Below are positions 10,208 to 18,333 of a stretch of DNA of 52,150 bases, piece by piece. The stretch is from Aquimarina agarilytica ZC1. Lineage in GTDB: Bacteria > Bacteroidota > Bacteroidia > Flavobacteriales > Flavobacteriaceae. Position 1 is the stretch's first letter; the number at the start of each line of letters is the position of its first letter. The stretch covers positions 1-52,150 of the forward strand of contig NZ_JH621274.1 of the NCBI RefSeq assembly GCF_000255455.1, given 5' to 3'. The notes below the pieces were generated by a model. The model was given only the letters and a program-made list of their open reading frames with translations. It searched no databases and was not told the origin of the DNA. Position numbers and translations under genes: made by a program.

Positions 10208-11248
10208 ATGCGCCATCATTTTTTTAGTGTATCGCTCTTTTTTTTGAGTTTTTGCACCACTATTTATGCACAACAACAAAAACATGCTATAACTAGCATT
10301 GGTTTTTATAACCTTGAAAACTTATTTGATTGTATTGATGATCCTCTAACTTTTGATGAAGATTATACCCCTACAGGAAAAAATCAATGGAACGAAAAAA
10401 AACTAAAAACCAAACTTGACCATATAGCAGAAGTAATTGCGAACATTGGTGTTAAAACAACTAAAAAACCTCCAGCAATTCTTGGTGTTGCCGAGGTAGA
10501 AAACCGTGATGTACTTGAACAACTGGTTGATCATCCGCTTTTACAAAAAAGTGACTACGGAATTGCTCATTATAACTCGCCAGACCGAAGGGGGATAGAT
10601 GTTGCTCTATTGTACGATAGAGCTGTTTTTACATTGACACATGCCCAAAAGCATCACTTATTTTTAAAAAATGAATTCAACAAAACCATACATACCAGAG
10701 ATCAATTATGCGTTTCGGGCTATTTAGGAGATGAACTACTGTATATTATTGTAAACCACTGGCCATCACGTAGAGGAGGACAACAACGAAGTGAACCTAA
10801 ACGTATTGAGGCGGCTCAATTATGCAAAAGGATAACTGATTCTATTCAACATATTACTCCAAAAGCTTCTATTGTTATTATGGGAGATTTTAATGATGAC
10901 CCCAATGACAAAAGTTTTAAAAAGAAATTGAAAACCAAAGCAACCATTACACACTCATCTCCCTATTATTTATATAACCCTATGGAAAAAATGCACAAAA
11001 AAGGCATGGGAAGCCTAGCTTATAGAGATAAATGGAATTTATTTGACCAACTCATAGTATCAAGTACGCTATTGGATTCTGTGGGATTTAAATTATATAA
11101 AACACATATATTTAATCCGAAATTTTTAATGCACACTAAAGGGAAGTATAAGGGATATCCCTTGCGCACCTATAGTAGAGGTATTTATACTGGAGGCTAC
11201 AGCGACCATTTTCCTGTATACATGTATTTAGTTCGCCCTATTCATTAA
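10208..11248 (+). CDS. Secreted endonuclease/exonuclease/phosphatase-fold enzyme
   Basis: This 346-residue protein has a signal peptide (about 1-21, ending IYA). The hallmarks of the DNase I/exonuclease III/inositol phosphatase fold appear in order: FYNLENLFD near residue 34, VAEVENRD (acidic metal ligand, about 95), GIDVALLYD, VNHWPSRRGG (His), MGDFNDDPND, and a C-terminal SDHFP catalytic His. It likely cleaves phosphodiesters in the periplasm or outside the cell. It diverges from the TonB receptor/DUF5689 operon across an 87-bp gap, and its last 11 bases overlap the end of the convergent gene at 11238. The natural substrate (DNA, RNA or another phosphodiester) cannot be told from sequence. 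Confidence 0.88.
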   Translation: MRHHFFSVSLFFLSFCTTIYAQQQKHAITSIGFYNLENLFDCIDDPLTFDEDYTPTGKNQWNEKKLKTKLDHIAEVIANIGVKTTKKPPAILGVAEVENRDVLEQLVDHPLLQKSDYGIAHYNSPDRRGIDVALLYDRAVFTLTHAQKHHLFLKNEFNKTIHTRDQLCVSGYLGDELLYIIVNHWPSRRGGQQRSEPKRIEAAQLCKRITDSIQHITPKASIVIMGDFNDDPNDKSFKKKLKTKATITHSSPYYLYNPMEKMHKKGMGSLAYRDKWNLFDQLIVSSTLLDSVGFKLYKTHIFNPKFLMHTKGKYKGYPLRTYSRGIYTGGYSDHFPVYMYLVRPIH

Positions 11249-11642
11249 CTGAAACAACCCGAACTCCATCTATTTTTTGAGTTTCGCAAGCACGTTTTGA
11301 CCAATCATTTCTCCCCCCTTCGTACATATATAAATTATACGAATAGTCCTCGCCAGCGGCTAGTCGATCAATTTTTTTAAATACCTGTAAATTAACTGAC
11401 ACCGTTTTTTGATCTGGCTTAGTGACATCATACACACTATTTCCTACTAATGAATCTCCTTTTTTTAACTCTAAATAAATAGTACTTTTTTTCAAGGCTT
11501 TATATTCAATTTTATAATTGAAAAAATCGCGGGCTGGTTTTAATTGCATTGGTGGTTCCTCGGCAAACTTTATGAATGCCTGAGAATAACCTTGGATGCT
11601 TCCAAAAAATACAAGGCTTAAAATTACTAGTAACTTTTTCAT
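11238..11642 (-). CDS. Small secreted protein of unknown function, probable beta-sandwich
   Basis: From Met at 11642 (a longer start at 11660 would spoil the signal peptide) this gives 134 residues with a clean signal peptide (MKKLLVILSLVFFGSIQGYS). The mature ~115 residues alternate in beta-strand fashion (FFNYKIEYKAL, STIYLELKKGD, YSYNLYMYEGG). I do not recognise a family. It lies about 100 bases behind the FGE gene on the same strand, at the end of the GH86-like/FGE cluster, and overlaps the nuclease gene by 11 bases tail to tail. Its strand order resembles one module of the GH86/GH16 repeats, but this is only an impression. Confidence 0.7.
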   Translation of the reverse strand: MKKLLVILSLVFFGSIQGYSQAFIKFAEEPPMQLKPARDFFNYKIEYKALKKSTIYLELKKGDSLVGNSVYDVTKPDQKTVSVNLQVFKKIDRLAAGEDYSYNLYMYEGGRNDWSKRACETQKIDGVRVVSVNE

Positions 11643-11748
11643 AATACTGGATTTACACAAAAATATTATTTTCTTGATTTTTGCTAAAAAATTTGTCTTA
11701 AAACTAAGAACTAAAGTACGAACTATTTAAATATCAAAATTCATACCG

Positions 11749-12807
11749 TTAATTAACCACATCCATTACGCACCTAAAGCCTAAATGTTCTAAGCCTGTA
11801 TCTGGTGAAGAATTCATTCTAGCCGCAACTCGGTAACCAGAACAATAGCTCTCATTACACAAAAAGGAACCTCCTCTAATTACTTTTTTTTGATGAATCG
11901 ATTGATCATTTGCTAATAATGGCTTTTCAAAATTTAGCTTTCGGGTATAACCATCCGAAAAATAGGAATTCAATGTCCATTCCCATACATTTCCACCAAT
12001 ATCGTATACTCCCAACTCATTTTGTTTAAAACTTTTTACAGGTGCTAAACCTTCAAAATTATCTTCTTTAAGGTTTTGAGATGGAAAGCTTCCTTGATGA
12101 AAATTCACAAATTCCACCGCCCTTCTAAAATCATTCCCCCAACTATATTTAATTCGCTTCCCTTTATTTCGTGCCACATACTCAAATTCTTCTTCGGTTG
12201 GTAAGCGTTTTCCAGCCCAATGGCAATAAGCCATGGCATCATACCATGAAACTTGCACAACAGGATAATCATCCTTCCCTTCAATGGTACTTTCAGGACC
12301 TTTGGGGTGCTTCCAATTGGCGCCTTTAATCATGGACCACCACATTTGGGGATCTCCATTAAATACCAATGCTGCCGGGTCGGTATCAACAATTTTAGGG
12401 TCTACGCCCGAAGTAGCTGCTATAAAATTAGCATCTATAGGTCTTTCTGCGGTGGTAACGTAACCTGTAGCGGCTACAAATGCTCTAAATTGTGCATTTG
12501 TTACCTCTGAGGTATCCACATAAAAATCAGTAACGGTTTCCTTGTGTACAGGTAATTCATCGGTTCTTGCTTGTTCACTAGTAGCCCCCATTAAAAAACT
12601 GCCACCAGTTACTAAAACCATATCCTTTGTAGAGGAAGCCATTGATTTTACTGGTAATTTTTTGATTTCATCCATGTAACTCTGATGAAAAGAAACAGCT
12701 ACTACCTCTTGATTTGAAGCCTCATCCTTTTTTTTATCGGACTTATTACACGAAAAAAGCCCCACTACAATAATTGTAAGTGAAGCTTTTAGTATTTTAA
12801 AATTCAT
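11749..12807 (-). CDS. Lipoprotein-anchored formylglycine-generating enzyme (FGE/SUMF1 family)
   Basis: This 352-residue protein has lipidation Cys20 (GLFSC) and an FGE-sulfatase domain from about 60 to 350 (GGSFLMGAT, DTSEVTNAQFRAFV, VQVSWYDAMAYCHWAGKRLP, GNVWEWT, IRGGSF, LGFRCV). FGE converts a sulfatase Cys to formylglycine using oxygen and copper. The active-site pair known in human SUMF1 (C-x4-C) is intact as C317 and C322 in CNESYC, which argues for a catalyst rather than a structural homologue such as GldJ/GldK. The ATG abuts the stop codon of the GH86-like gene (TAAATG), implying translational coupling. The lipoprotein signal puts it in the envelope, so it would act on exported sulfatases. 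No sulfatase gene is in the window. Confidence 0.85.
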   Translation of the reverse strand: MNFKILKASLTIIVVGLFSCNKSDKKKDEASNQEVVAVSFHQSYMDEIKKLPVKSMASSTKDMVLVTGGSFLMGATSEQARTDELPVHKETVTDFYVDTSEVTNAQFRAFVAATGYVTTAERPIDANFIAATSGVDPKIVDTDPAALVFNGDPQMWWSMIKGANWKHPKGPESTIEGKDDYPVVQVSWYDAMAYCHWAGKRLPTEEEFEYVARNKGKRIKYSWGNDFRRAVEFVNFHQGSFPSQNLKEDNFEGLAPVKSFKQNELGVYDIGGNVWEWTLNSYFSDGYTRKLNFEKPLLANDQSIHQKKVIRGGSFLCNESYCSGYRVAARMNSSPDTGLEHLGFRCVMDVVN

Positions 12808-14865
12808 TTATTTTTTGAATTTAATTTTACCATCAGTGGTTGTCTCTAATATATATTTACCTACTTTTAATGTGGAAATATCAACCGTTTCTCCGTTTTT
12901 ATACGCTTTCAATTTTTTTACCGTATTCCCTTCCAAGTCTGTTATTTTAGGACTTTTACATTTAATATCACTTGAAATATGTAATAAATTACCTCCATGA
13001 CTTGAATATACTAGTGCATTTGGAGCTTCGTAATTTTTATTTTCTACGTCTGTAGAAAATAATTCCGTATTAATAACCACAGAACTCACCTTACCTCCAG
13101 TATCAGCAAAAGTAACCTCAACCACATTCGTGTCTTTTAAATAAGACATTGGGATAGGTATGGATAACATTCCAAAAAATGTTTTTCTATTTGATTGATC
13201 ATAACCTGCCCAGTTTTTTGGAGTCAAAACTATATTTCCATTAATTTTTACGATAGGCTGTAAATCAGAATTTATTTCTTTTCCAAAAGATACACGAATA
13301 TTCGCTTTTCCTTTTCCTGTTTTTACATTTGTAAATTCGAACTCTATAGGCTTATCGGCTACTATAGGTTTCAATAATTCCTTAGAATAATTATTATATT
13401 CTACTATTGATGTTGCAAATTCGGTATCCTCTGGAACATCACATATTAGCATTAATGTTTCATTAGGATCAATATCCCACTGGTCAATATGTATATCTGT
13501 AAAAGCTTCGGTTAACTCAGGTTGTCCCGACTCATTTAAAAACAACCTACGTAATGTATACTTGGTAATTCTTTCAGCATCAAATTCCGAAAAATTAAAA
13601 TTTAACAACTGTGCATCATCCGATAAATTATTAAAAATTAAGATCCACTTTCCTTTTTTATAAAAAGCGTTTACCTGAATGTCTGGGTTATCAGATGCGA
13701 TATAAGTTCGCACTCCTTCAACATCTTTCCAAAACTCATAAAACTTTATTAAGTTCGTATATTCATAAGACTTTCCATCTGCCGACTTATGACTTATAGT
13801 CCATGGATGTGGATTACCATTAGGATTAACTACAGAGTTTTCATAAAATTTTTCTGCCTTTCCTAAAATATAGGGAATAGCCTTTTCAATACGATCGGGT
13901 TTATCCAACAAGGACATCACTATTTTATTTAGTGATTCTAATATAAAAGCGTCCCTGTCTGGGCTGTATGCTGTTCCTTCCCAGTAAGGTACTTTTAAAC
14001 CATATTCTGAAATTAATAAAGGCTTTACTTTATTCCATTTATTAAAACTATAGGTTTCAATTAAATCCAATGTCGCTTCTGCATCACTTCCTGCACAGTA
14101 GTTAATGGTAGATGTATCTCTATCAACCTCATCATATAATTTTAATGATAAAAAATCCATTTGCTCACCAGCAATATCCATGAACATTTTATGATTTGCC
14201 TCCCAATATTTGAAATTATTTAATTCAAAACGAGGTCGAATGGAGCTAAAACCTCCAATTTTTAACGCTGGAAACTTCTTTTTTACAACTTTTGCAACAT
14301 TTGAATAATATGTACTTATTTCCTTTTTTGCAGCATTAGTATCATCAGAAAATAATGACGTATTAGCAAAAGCCTCATCCATTAAATCTAAATAATTAGA
14401 AGATTTTTCTGAAAAAGCCTCTTTTATGTAAGCAGTAATCTTATCTGCCGCCTCATTAGCATCTGCACCCATTTTGAACACCTTTGAAGGCTTTTGGGTA
14501 ATTACATAATTACTTTTAGTATGCGCTTTAAAAATAGGCGTATTTTTATAATCAGCACTTGATATTTTTACTTGTGAACTAATTTTTCCAGTAGATAAAT
14601 CTTCTAAATCTCCATGCGGTTGTGGCCCTTCAAATCCACGTGCAGGAAAGGTATTTAATTCCGTAAATAAGTAAGTGCTTTCTTCCTTAAGTTCATTTGA
14701 TGTTGCTCCAGATTGAATTCCAAAAAATTTAGAACGATCCAGTGTACTCTCCTTACCTATGTATTTTTTTATCCCTAAATCAATAGTAATATTTGTTTCT
14801 TGAGCTAGAGAAACACCCGAAAAACCTAAAATTAACGTACTATTTAAAATATAATTTAACTTCAT
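12808..14865 (-). CDS. Divergent GH86-family glycoside hydrolase with T9SS-like C-terminal domain
   Basis: This 685-residue exported protein (signal peptide about 1-21) aligns along its length with the first ~660 residues of the enzyme at 454-5667, but it lacks the seven modules. The two catalytic glutamates appear kept: E164 in LMDEAF (where the large enzyme has NEP) and E287 in ISEYGL. The surroundings differ: Asn-Glu-Pro is Asp-Glu-Ala, and the His of IHLYDFH is Lys (LKLYDE). Residues about 495-605 match the beta-sandwich of the larger enzyme. The last ~70 residues (KITDLEGNTVKKL...GKYILETT) look like a short T9SS sorting domain. It shares an operon with the FGE gene (TAAATG junction). Substrate probably differs from the canonical enzyme; a binding-only role is possible. 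Confidence 0.82.
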   Translation of the reverse strand: MKLNYILNSTLILGFSGVSLAQETNITIDLGIKKYIGKESTLDRSKFFGIQSGATSNELKEESTYLFTELNTFPARGFEGPQPHGDLEDLSTGKISSQVKISSADYKNTPIFKAHTKSNYVITQKPSKVFKMGADANEAADKITAYIKEAFSEKSSNYLDLMDEAFANTSLFSDDTNAAKKEISTYYSNVAKVVKKKFPALKIGGFSSIRPRFELNNFKYWEANHKMFMDIAGEQMDFLSLKLYDEVDRDTSTINYCAGSDAEATLDLIETYSFNKWNKVKPLLISEYGLKVPYWEGTAYSPDRDAFILESLNKIVMSLLDKPDRIEKAIPYILGKAEKFYENSVVNPNGNPHPWTISHKSADGKSYEYTNLIKFYEFWKDVEGVRTYIASDNPDIQVNAFYKKGKWILIFNNLSDDAQLLNFNFSEFDAERITKYTLRRLFLNESGQPELTEAFTDIHIDQWDIDPNETLMLICDVPEDTEFATSIVEYNNYSKELLKPIVADKPIEFEFTNVKTGKGKANIRVSFGKEINSDLQPIVKINGNIVLTPKNWAGYDQSNRKTFFGMLSIPIPMSYLKDTNVVEVTFADTGGKVSSVVINTELFSTDVENKNYEAPNALVYSSHGGNLLHISSDIKCKSPKITDLEGNTVKKLKAYKNGETVDISTLKVGKYILETTTDGKIKFKK

Positions 14866-14923
14866 ATTACAATCAATTTTGTAAAAGCATTTTGCTCATT
14901 ACTATAAAACAATTCCCCGTTTT

Positions 14924-15361
14924 TTAAAACCATGCATTCCAAGGTATTCTTGAAAGAACCAATAATAATGCCAATGAATAAAAAATAGCTAAAAACTTGA
15001 ATTTAGGTGTTGAAGTTAATTTTTTCTTATGTTTTGAATACCCAATAGTTAAAGCTGCAATTGCCAATATCATTACAGTAGGATGCTCTACATTATACAA
15101 CCGCATTTCAGCATTTCTCATAATATCTTTTACAGGAATATCCGTAAACCATAATATTTTTCCAGATACAAATAATAACACAAGTCCAATAACTAATTGT
15201 AAGTGCGTAACAATTAATGCAAATAATGAAATTCTGAAATCTTTAGCTTGATATTCTCTTTTTGAAACCAAACCAGCAATGGCATTAAATGTAGCTAACA
15301 CCAATATAGTTACTACTAAATACGCCCAGGTTGAATGAACAATTTTTATAATGTTTTCCAT
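14924..15361 (-). CDS. Four-helix membrane protein, cytochrome-b-like
   Basis: This 145-residue protein has four hydrophobic segments (about 10-32, 42-68, 91-107 and 122-138) and several membrane-embedded or edge histidines (H9, H53, and H93 in YNVEHPTVMI). Similar small flavobacterial proteins are usually labelled cytochrome B. Heme binding is possible but not proven by this pattern. It precedes the GH86-like gene by 58 bases on the same strand and could head that operon, or it may be an unrelated conserved gene. Confidence 0.65.
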   Translation of the reverse strand: MENIIKIVHSTWAYLVVTILVLATFNAIAGLVSKREYQAKDFRISLFALIVTHLQLVIGLVLLFVSGKILWFTDIPVKDIMRNAEMRLYNVEHPTVMILAIAALTIGYSKHKKKLTSTPKFKFLAIFYSLALLLVLSRIPWNAWF

Positions 15362-15389
15362 ACTTCTTTATATTCTAATGTACTAAATT

Positions 15390-15448
15390 AAAATAAAAGA
15401 AACAAATAACCTTTACTTGAAGTAAAGGCTATTTGTTTCTTTTATTTT
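15390..15448. terminator. Long near-perfect hairpin, terminator of pgi (possibly bidirectional)
   Basis: A stem of about 28 bp with one mismatch runs from AAAATAAAAGAAACAAATA...CCTTTACTT to AGTAAAGG...TATTTGTTTCTTTTATTTT, with a 2-3-base loop at about 15418-15421. It overlaps the pgi stop codon (15442-15444) and separates pgi from the membrane-protein gene. The flanks are A/T-rich on both sides, so it can terminate either way. It is unusually long for a simple terminator. Confidence 0.7.
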
Positions 15449-17082
15449 AAATAAGCTTTTAATAGATTTGATGTTGAGCTATCATGACCTTCTGGACTGT
15501 TATCCTTTATTTCATTTAAAATTTGCGAAGCCAATTGTTTCCCTAATTCTACCCCCCACTGATCGTAGCTAAAAATATTCCAAACTATACCTTGCACAAA
15601 AATTCGATGTTCATACATGGCTACCAATGAGCCTAATGCTTTTGGTGTTAATTTATCAATTAACAATGTGGTGGTTGGTCTGTTTCCTGGGAATTCTTTA
15701 AAAGGAGCTAAGGCATCTAATGCTGTTTGGGATAAATTTTTTGTAGCTAATTCTGAAAGTACTTCATTTTTAGTTTTCCCATTCATTAAGGCTTCTGTTT
15801 GCGCAAAAAAGTTCGCCATTAATTTATCATGATGATCTTGATCTCCAAACAATGATTTTTTAAAACCAATAAATTCTGTTGGAATAATTTTTGTTCCTTG
15901 GTGAATTAATTGGAAAAAAGCATGCTGTGAATTTGTCCCAGCTTCACCCCAAATAATAGTTCCCGTTTGGTAATCAATTTTATCACCATTTCGATCAACC
16001 CCTTTACCGTTACTCTCCATTATTCCCTGTTGTAAATAAGCCGGTAAACGATGTAAATATTGGCTGTAAGGAATAATGGCTTCTGTTTCTACTCCATAAA
16101 AATTATTATACCATACACTTAACAAGGCTAATAAAACTGGAATGTTTTTATCAAAAGACTCCTGTTGAAAATGTGTATCCATCTCGTGAGCACCTGCTAG
16201 CAGCTCTTCAAATTGATCAAAACCTATGGACAATGCTACCGAAAGGCCTACGGCACTCCATAATGAAAAACGGCCTCCAACCCAATCCCATAGTGGGAAA
16301 ATATTCTCTTCGGCGATACCAAATTCGGTCACATTTTTAATATTACTTGAAACGGCAACAAAATGCTTACTTACATCAGCTGCGCTTGCCTTTTCAATAA
16401 ACCAAGTACGCGCTGTTGTAGCGTTTGATAAGGTTTCTTGCGTTGAAAATGTTTTAGAAACGACTACAAACAAAGTTGTCTCAGGATCAAATTTTTTCAA
16501 ATTTTGATGGATATGATCTCCATCAACATTAGATATAAAGTGCGTTTTTAAATGATTTTTGTAGTATTCTAGAGATTCCACAATCATTACAGGACCTAAA
16601 TCCGATCCTCCAATACCAATATTTACAATATCAGTAATTGCTTTTCCCGTGTATCCTTTATGAGCTCCCGATATTACTTTTTCGCAAAAACCTTTTATTT
16701 TTTGCTTTACCTCATCAACTTCGGCAACAATATTAACACCATCAACAATTGTTTGTTGAGATGCTGGAGCACGTAAAGCCATATGCTGCACAGCTCTATT
16801 TTCCGTTACATTAATAGCCTCGCCCCCAAAATAATTTTTAATAGCTTCTGTTAAACCGACCTCCTCAGCTAAGTCCAACAACAATTCAATTGTTTTGGCA
16901 TTTATTCTGTTTTTAGAATAATCCACATAAAAATTTTCCCATTGAATTTTAAAGGCATCTCCTCTGGTAGCATCTTCCTTAAAAAGATCTTTTAAGTGTT
17001 GATCTTTTGTTTGGTTATAATGCGCCTGTAAGGCTTTCCAAGCAGTTGTTTGAGTTGGATTCTGAGATGGTAATGTCTTCAT
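15442..17082 (-). CDS. pgi: Glucose-6-phosphate isomerase
   Basis: This 546-residue enzyme interconverts glucose-6-phosphate and fructose-6-phosphate in glycolysis and gluconeogenesis. Family landmarks: GIGGSDLGPVM (phosphosugar binding), WDWVGGRFSLWSAVGLS (PGI signature with the catalytic Arg), GMESNGKGVD-like region (IMESNGKGVDRNG), the conserved QLIHQGT His segment, and a C-terminal WGVELGKQLA signature. The length is normal. The start lies 68 bases inside the end of the upstream M23 peptidase gene, and the N-terminus (NPTQTTAWKALQAHY) fits the family, so the overlap appears real. A long hairpin ends the transcript. Confidence 0.97.
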   Translation of the reverse strand: MKTLPSQNPTQTTAWKALQAHYNQTKDQHLKDLFKEDATRGDAFKIQWENFYVDYSKNRINAKTIELLLDLAEEVGLTEAIKNYFGGEAINVTENRAVQHMALRAPASQQTIVDGVNIVAEVDEVKQKIKGFCEKVISGAHKGYTGKAITDIVNIGIGGSDLGPVMIVESLEYYKNHLKTHFISNVDGDHIHQNLKKFDPETTLFVVVSKTFSTQETLSNATTARTWFIEKASAADVSKHFVAVSSNIKNVTEFGIAEENIFPLWDWVGGRFSLWSAVGLSVALSIGFDQFEELLAGAHEMDTHFQQESFDKNIPVLLALLSVWYNNFYGVETEAIIPYSQYLHRLPAYLQQGIMESNGKGVDRNGDKIDYQTGTIIWGEAGTNSQHAFFQLIHQGTKIIPTEFIGFKKSLFGDQDHHDKLMANFFAQTEALMNGKTKNEVLSELATKNLSQTALDALAPFKEFPGNRPTTTLLIDKLTPKALGSLVAMYEHRIFVQGIVWNIFSYDQWGVELGKQLASQILNEIKDNSPEGHDSSTSNLLKAYLK

Positions 17083-18331
17083 AAGTTTGATTATTATTAG
17101 CTGATTTGAAAGGTATACTATCTAATGCTATTTTTATTGGCTTAATAAATTCAAAATAAGCCTCTTTATGTTTTTCTTCAATGTTTTTAGCACTTGGCAA
17201 TTTTTGTCGGTAAGGATCTACTTGTCTTCCATTTACCCAAAAGCGATAACAGACATGTGGTCCAGTTGCTAAACCTGTACTCCCTACACGACCAATAACA
17301 TCTCCTTGTTTTACGTATTGCCCTTTTTTCACTAAAATTTTGGACATATGTAAATACTGTGTACTATACTTATTATTGTGCTTTACTTTTACATATTTTC
17401 CGTTTCCGGAAGTATAACCTGCCTTTATTACTGTTCCATTTGCTGTAGACCAAATCGGTGTACCATGAGGAGCAGCATAATCAGTTCCTTTGTGTGATTT
17501 CCATCGTTTTTGAACCGGGTGAAACCTTCTGCGTGAATAACGTGATGAAATACGACTAAACTGTAGCGGTGCTTTCAGAAAAAAGCTTTGTAATGATTTT
17601 GCCTGATCATCGTAATAGGAGGTTTCCTTTTTTTCACTTTCCTTAACTTCATATTGAAAAGCATAAAATGGAGTATTGTTATGTTCAAAAATAGAAGCTT
17701 CTATGTCATTAATTCCTACATAGGTTCCATCTTCTAAATATTGTTCTGTAAAAATCACTTTAAAGCGATCTCCTTTTTGGATTTTAAAAAAATCAATACT
17801 CCATTGATAAATACCCGAAAGCATATGTGTTAAGTATGGAGAAACGTTTTCATTTTCGATGGTTTGCGATAACGAACTTTCAATAACTCCGGTCATTGAC
17901 CTACGCTTGGTAACTACCTTTTTCTTTTTATTAAGGGCATAAATAGAATCATCAACATGTACAACCGTGTAACTAACTTTACTCTTTTGATAAATGAATG
18001 CTTTCACTTGAGCCATACTATCCTTTGACTTTAAAATAGTGTAAGGTTTCCCTACTGCAATTCTAGCAACATTAAAACTATCTTTTACTTTGTTTGAAAT
18101 TTCGAAAACTTGAGATCTATTGACTCCATGAGCATCCATAATAGCACCAAAACTATCTCCCGATTTTATAGTATCCTTAACTACATGGTAGTCATTTAAC
18201 ACAAAATCAAACTCTTTTACTATGGGCGGGAGTGGTGCTGTTTCCTCAACTTCAATTTGGGGTGGAGGCGTGTGTTTTTTACACGCAATGAAACCTATAG
18301 CTATAACTAAAAAAAGTCCCTTTTTAAACAT
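17015..18331 (-). CDS. M23-family peptidoglycan endopeptidase, lipoprotein
   Basis: The 438-residue product has a probable lipobox (GFIAC, Cys17), an OapA/LysM-like middle with IKSGDSFGAIMDAHG near residue 57, and a lysostaphin-type M23 domain (about 265-375). Zinc-site residues are H280 and D284 (HKGTD), the catalytic H359, and, at the place of the usual second His of HxH, C361 (GPHVCYRFW). It should cut peptide cross-links during cell-wall growth or division. The tail past about residue 417 is encoded in the 68-base overlap with pgi. The gene starts 2 bases after the tryptophan dioxygenase stop, so it is in one operon with it. The Cys substitution probably still binds zinc. Confidence 0.9.
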   Translation of the reverse strand: MFKKGLFLVIAIGFIACKKHTPPPQIEVEETAPLPPIVKEFDFVLNDYHVVKDTIKSGDSFGAIMDAHGVNRSQVFEISNKVKDSFNVARIAVGKPYTILKSKDSMAQVKAFIYQKSKVSYTVVHVDDSIYALNKKKKVVTKRRSMTGVIESSLSQTIENENVSPYLTHMLSGIYQWSIDFFKIQKGDRFKVIFTEQYLEDGTYVGINDIEASIFEHNNTPFYAFQYEVKESEKKETSYYDDQAKSLQSFFLKAPLQFSRISSRYSRRRFHPVQKRWKSHKGTDYAAPHGTPIWSTANGTVIKAGYTSGNGKYVKVKHNNKYSTQYLHMSKILVKKGQYVKQGDVIGRVGSTGLATGPHVCYRFWVNGRQVDPYRQKLPSAKNIEEKHKEAYFEFIKPIKIALDSIPFKSANNNQTYEDITISESNSNNCLESLTGAL

Positions 18332-18333
18332 TA

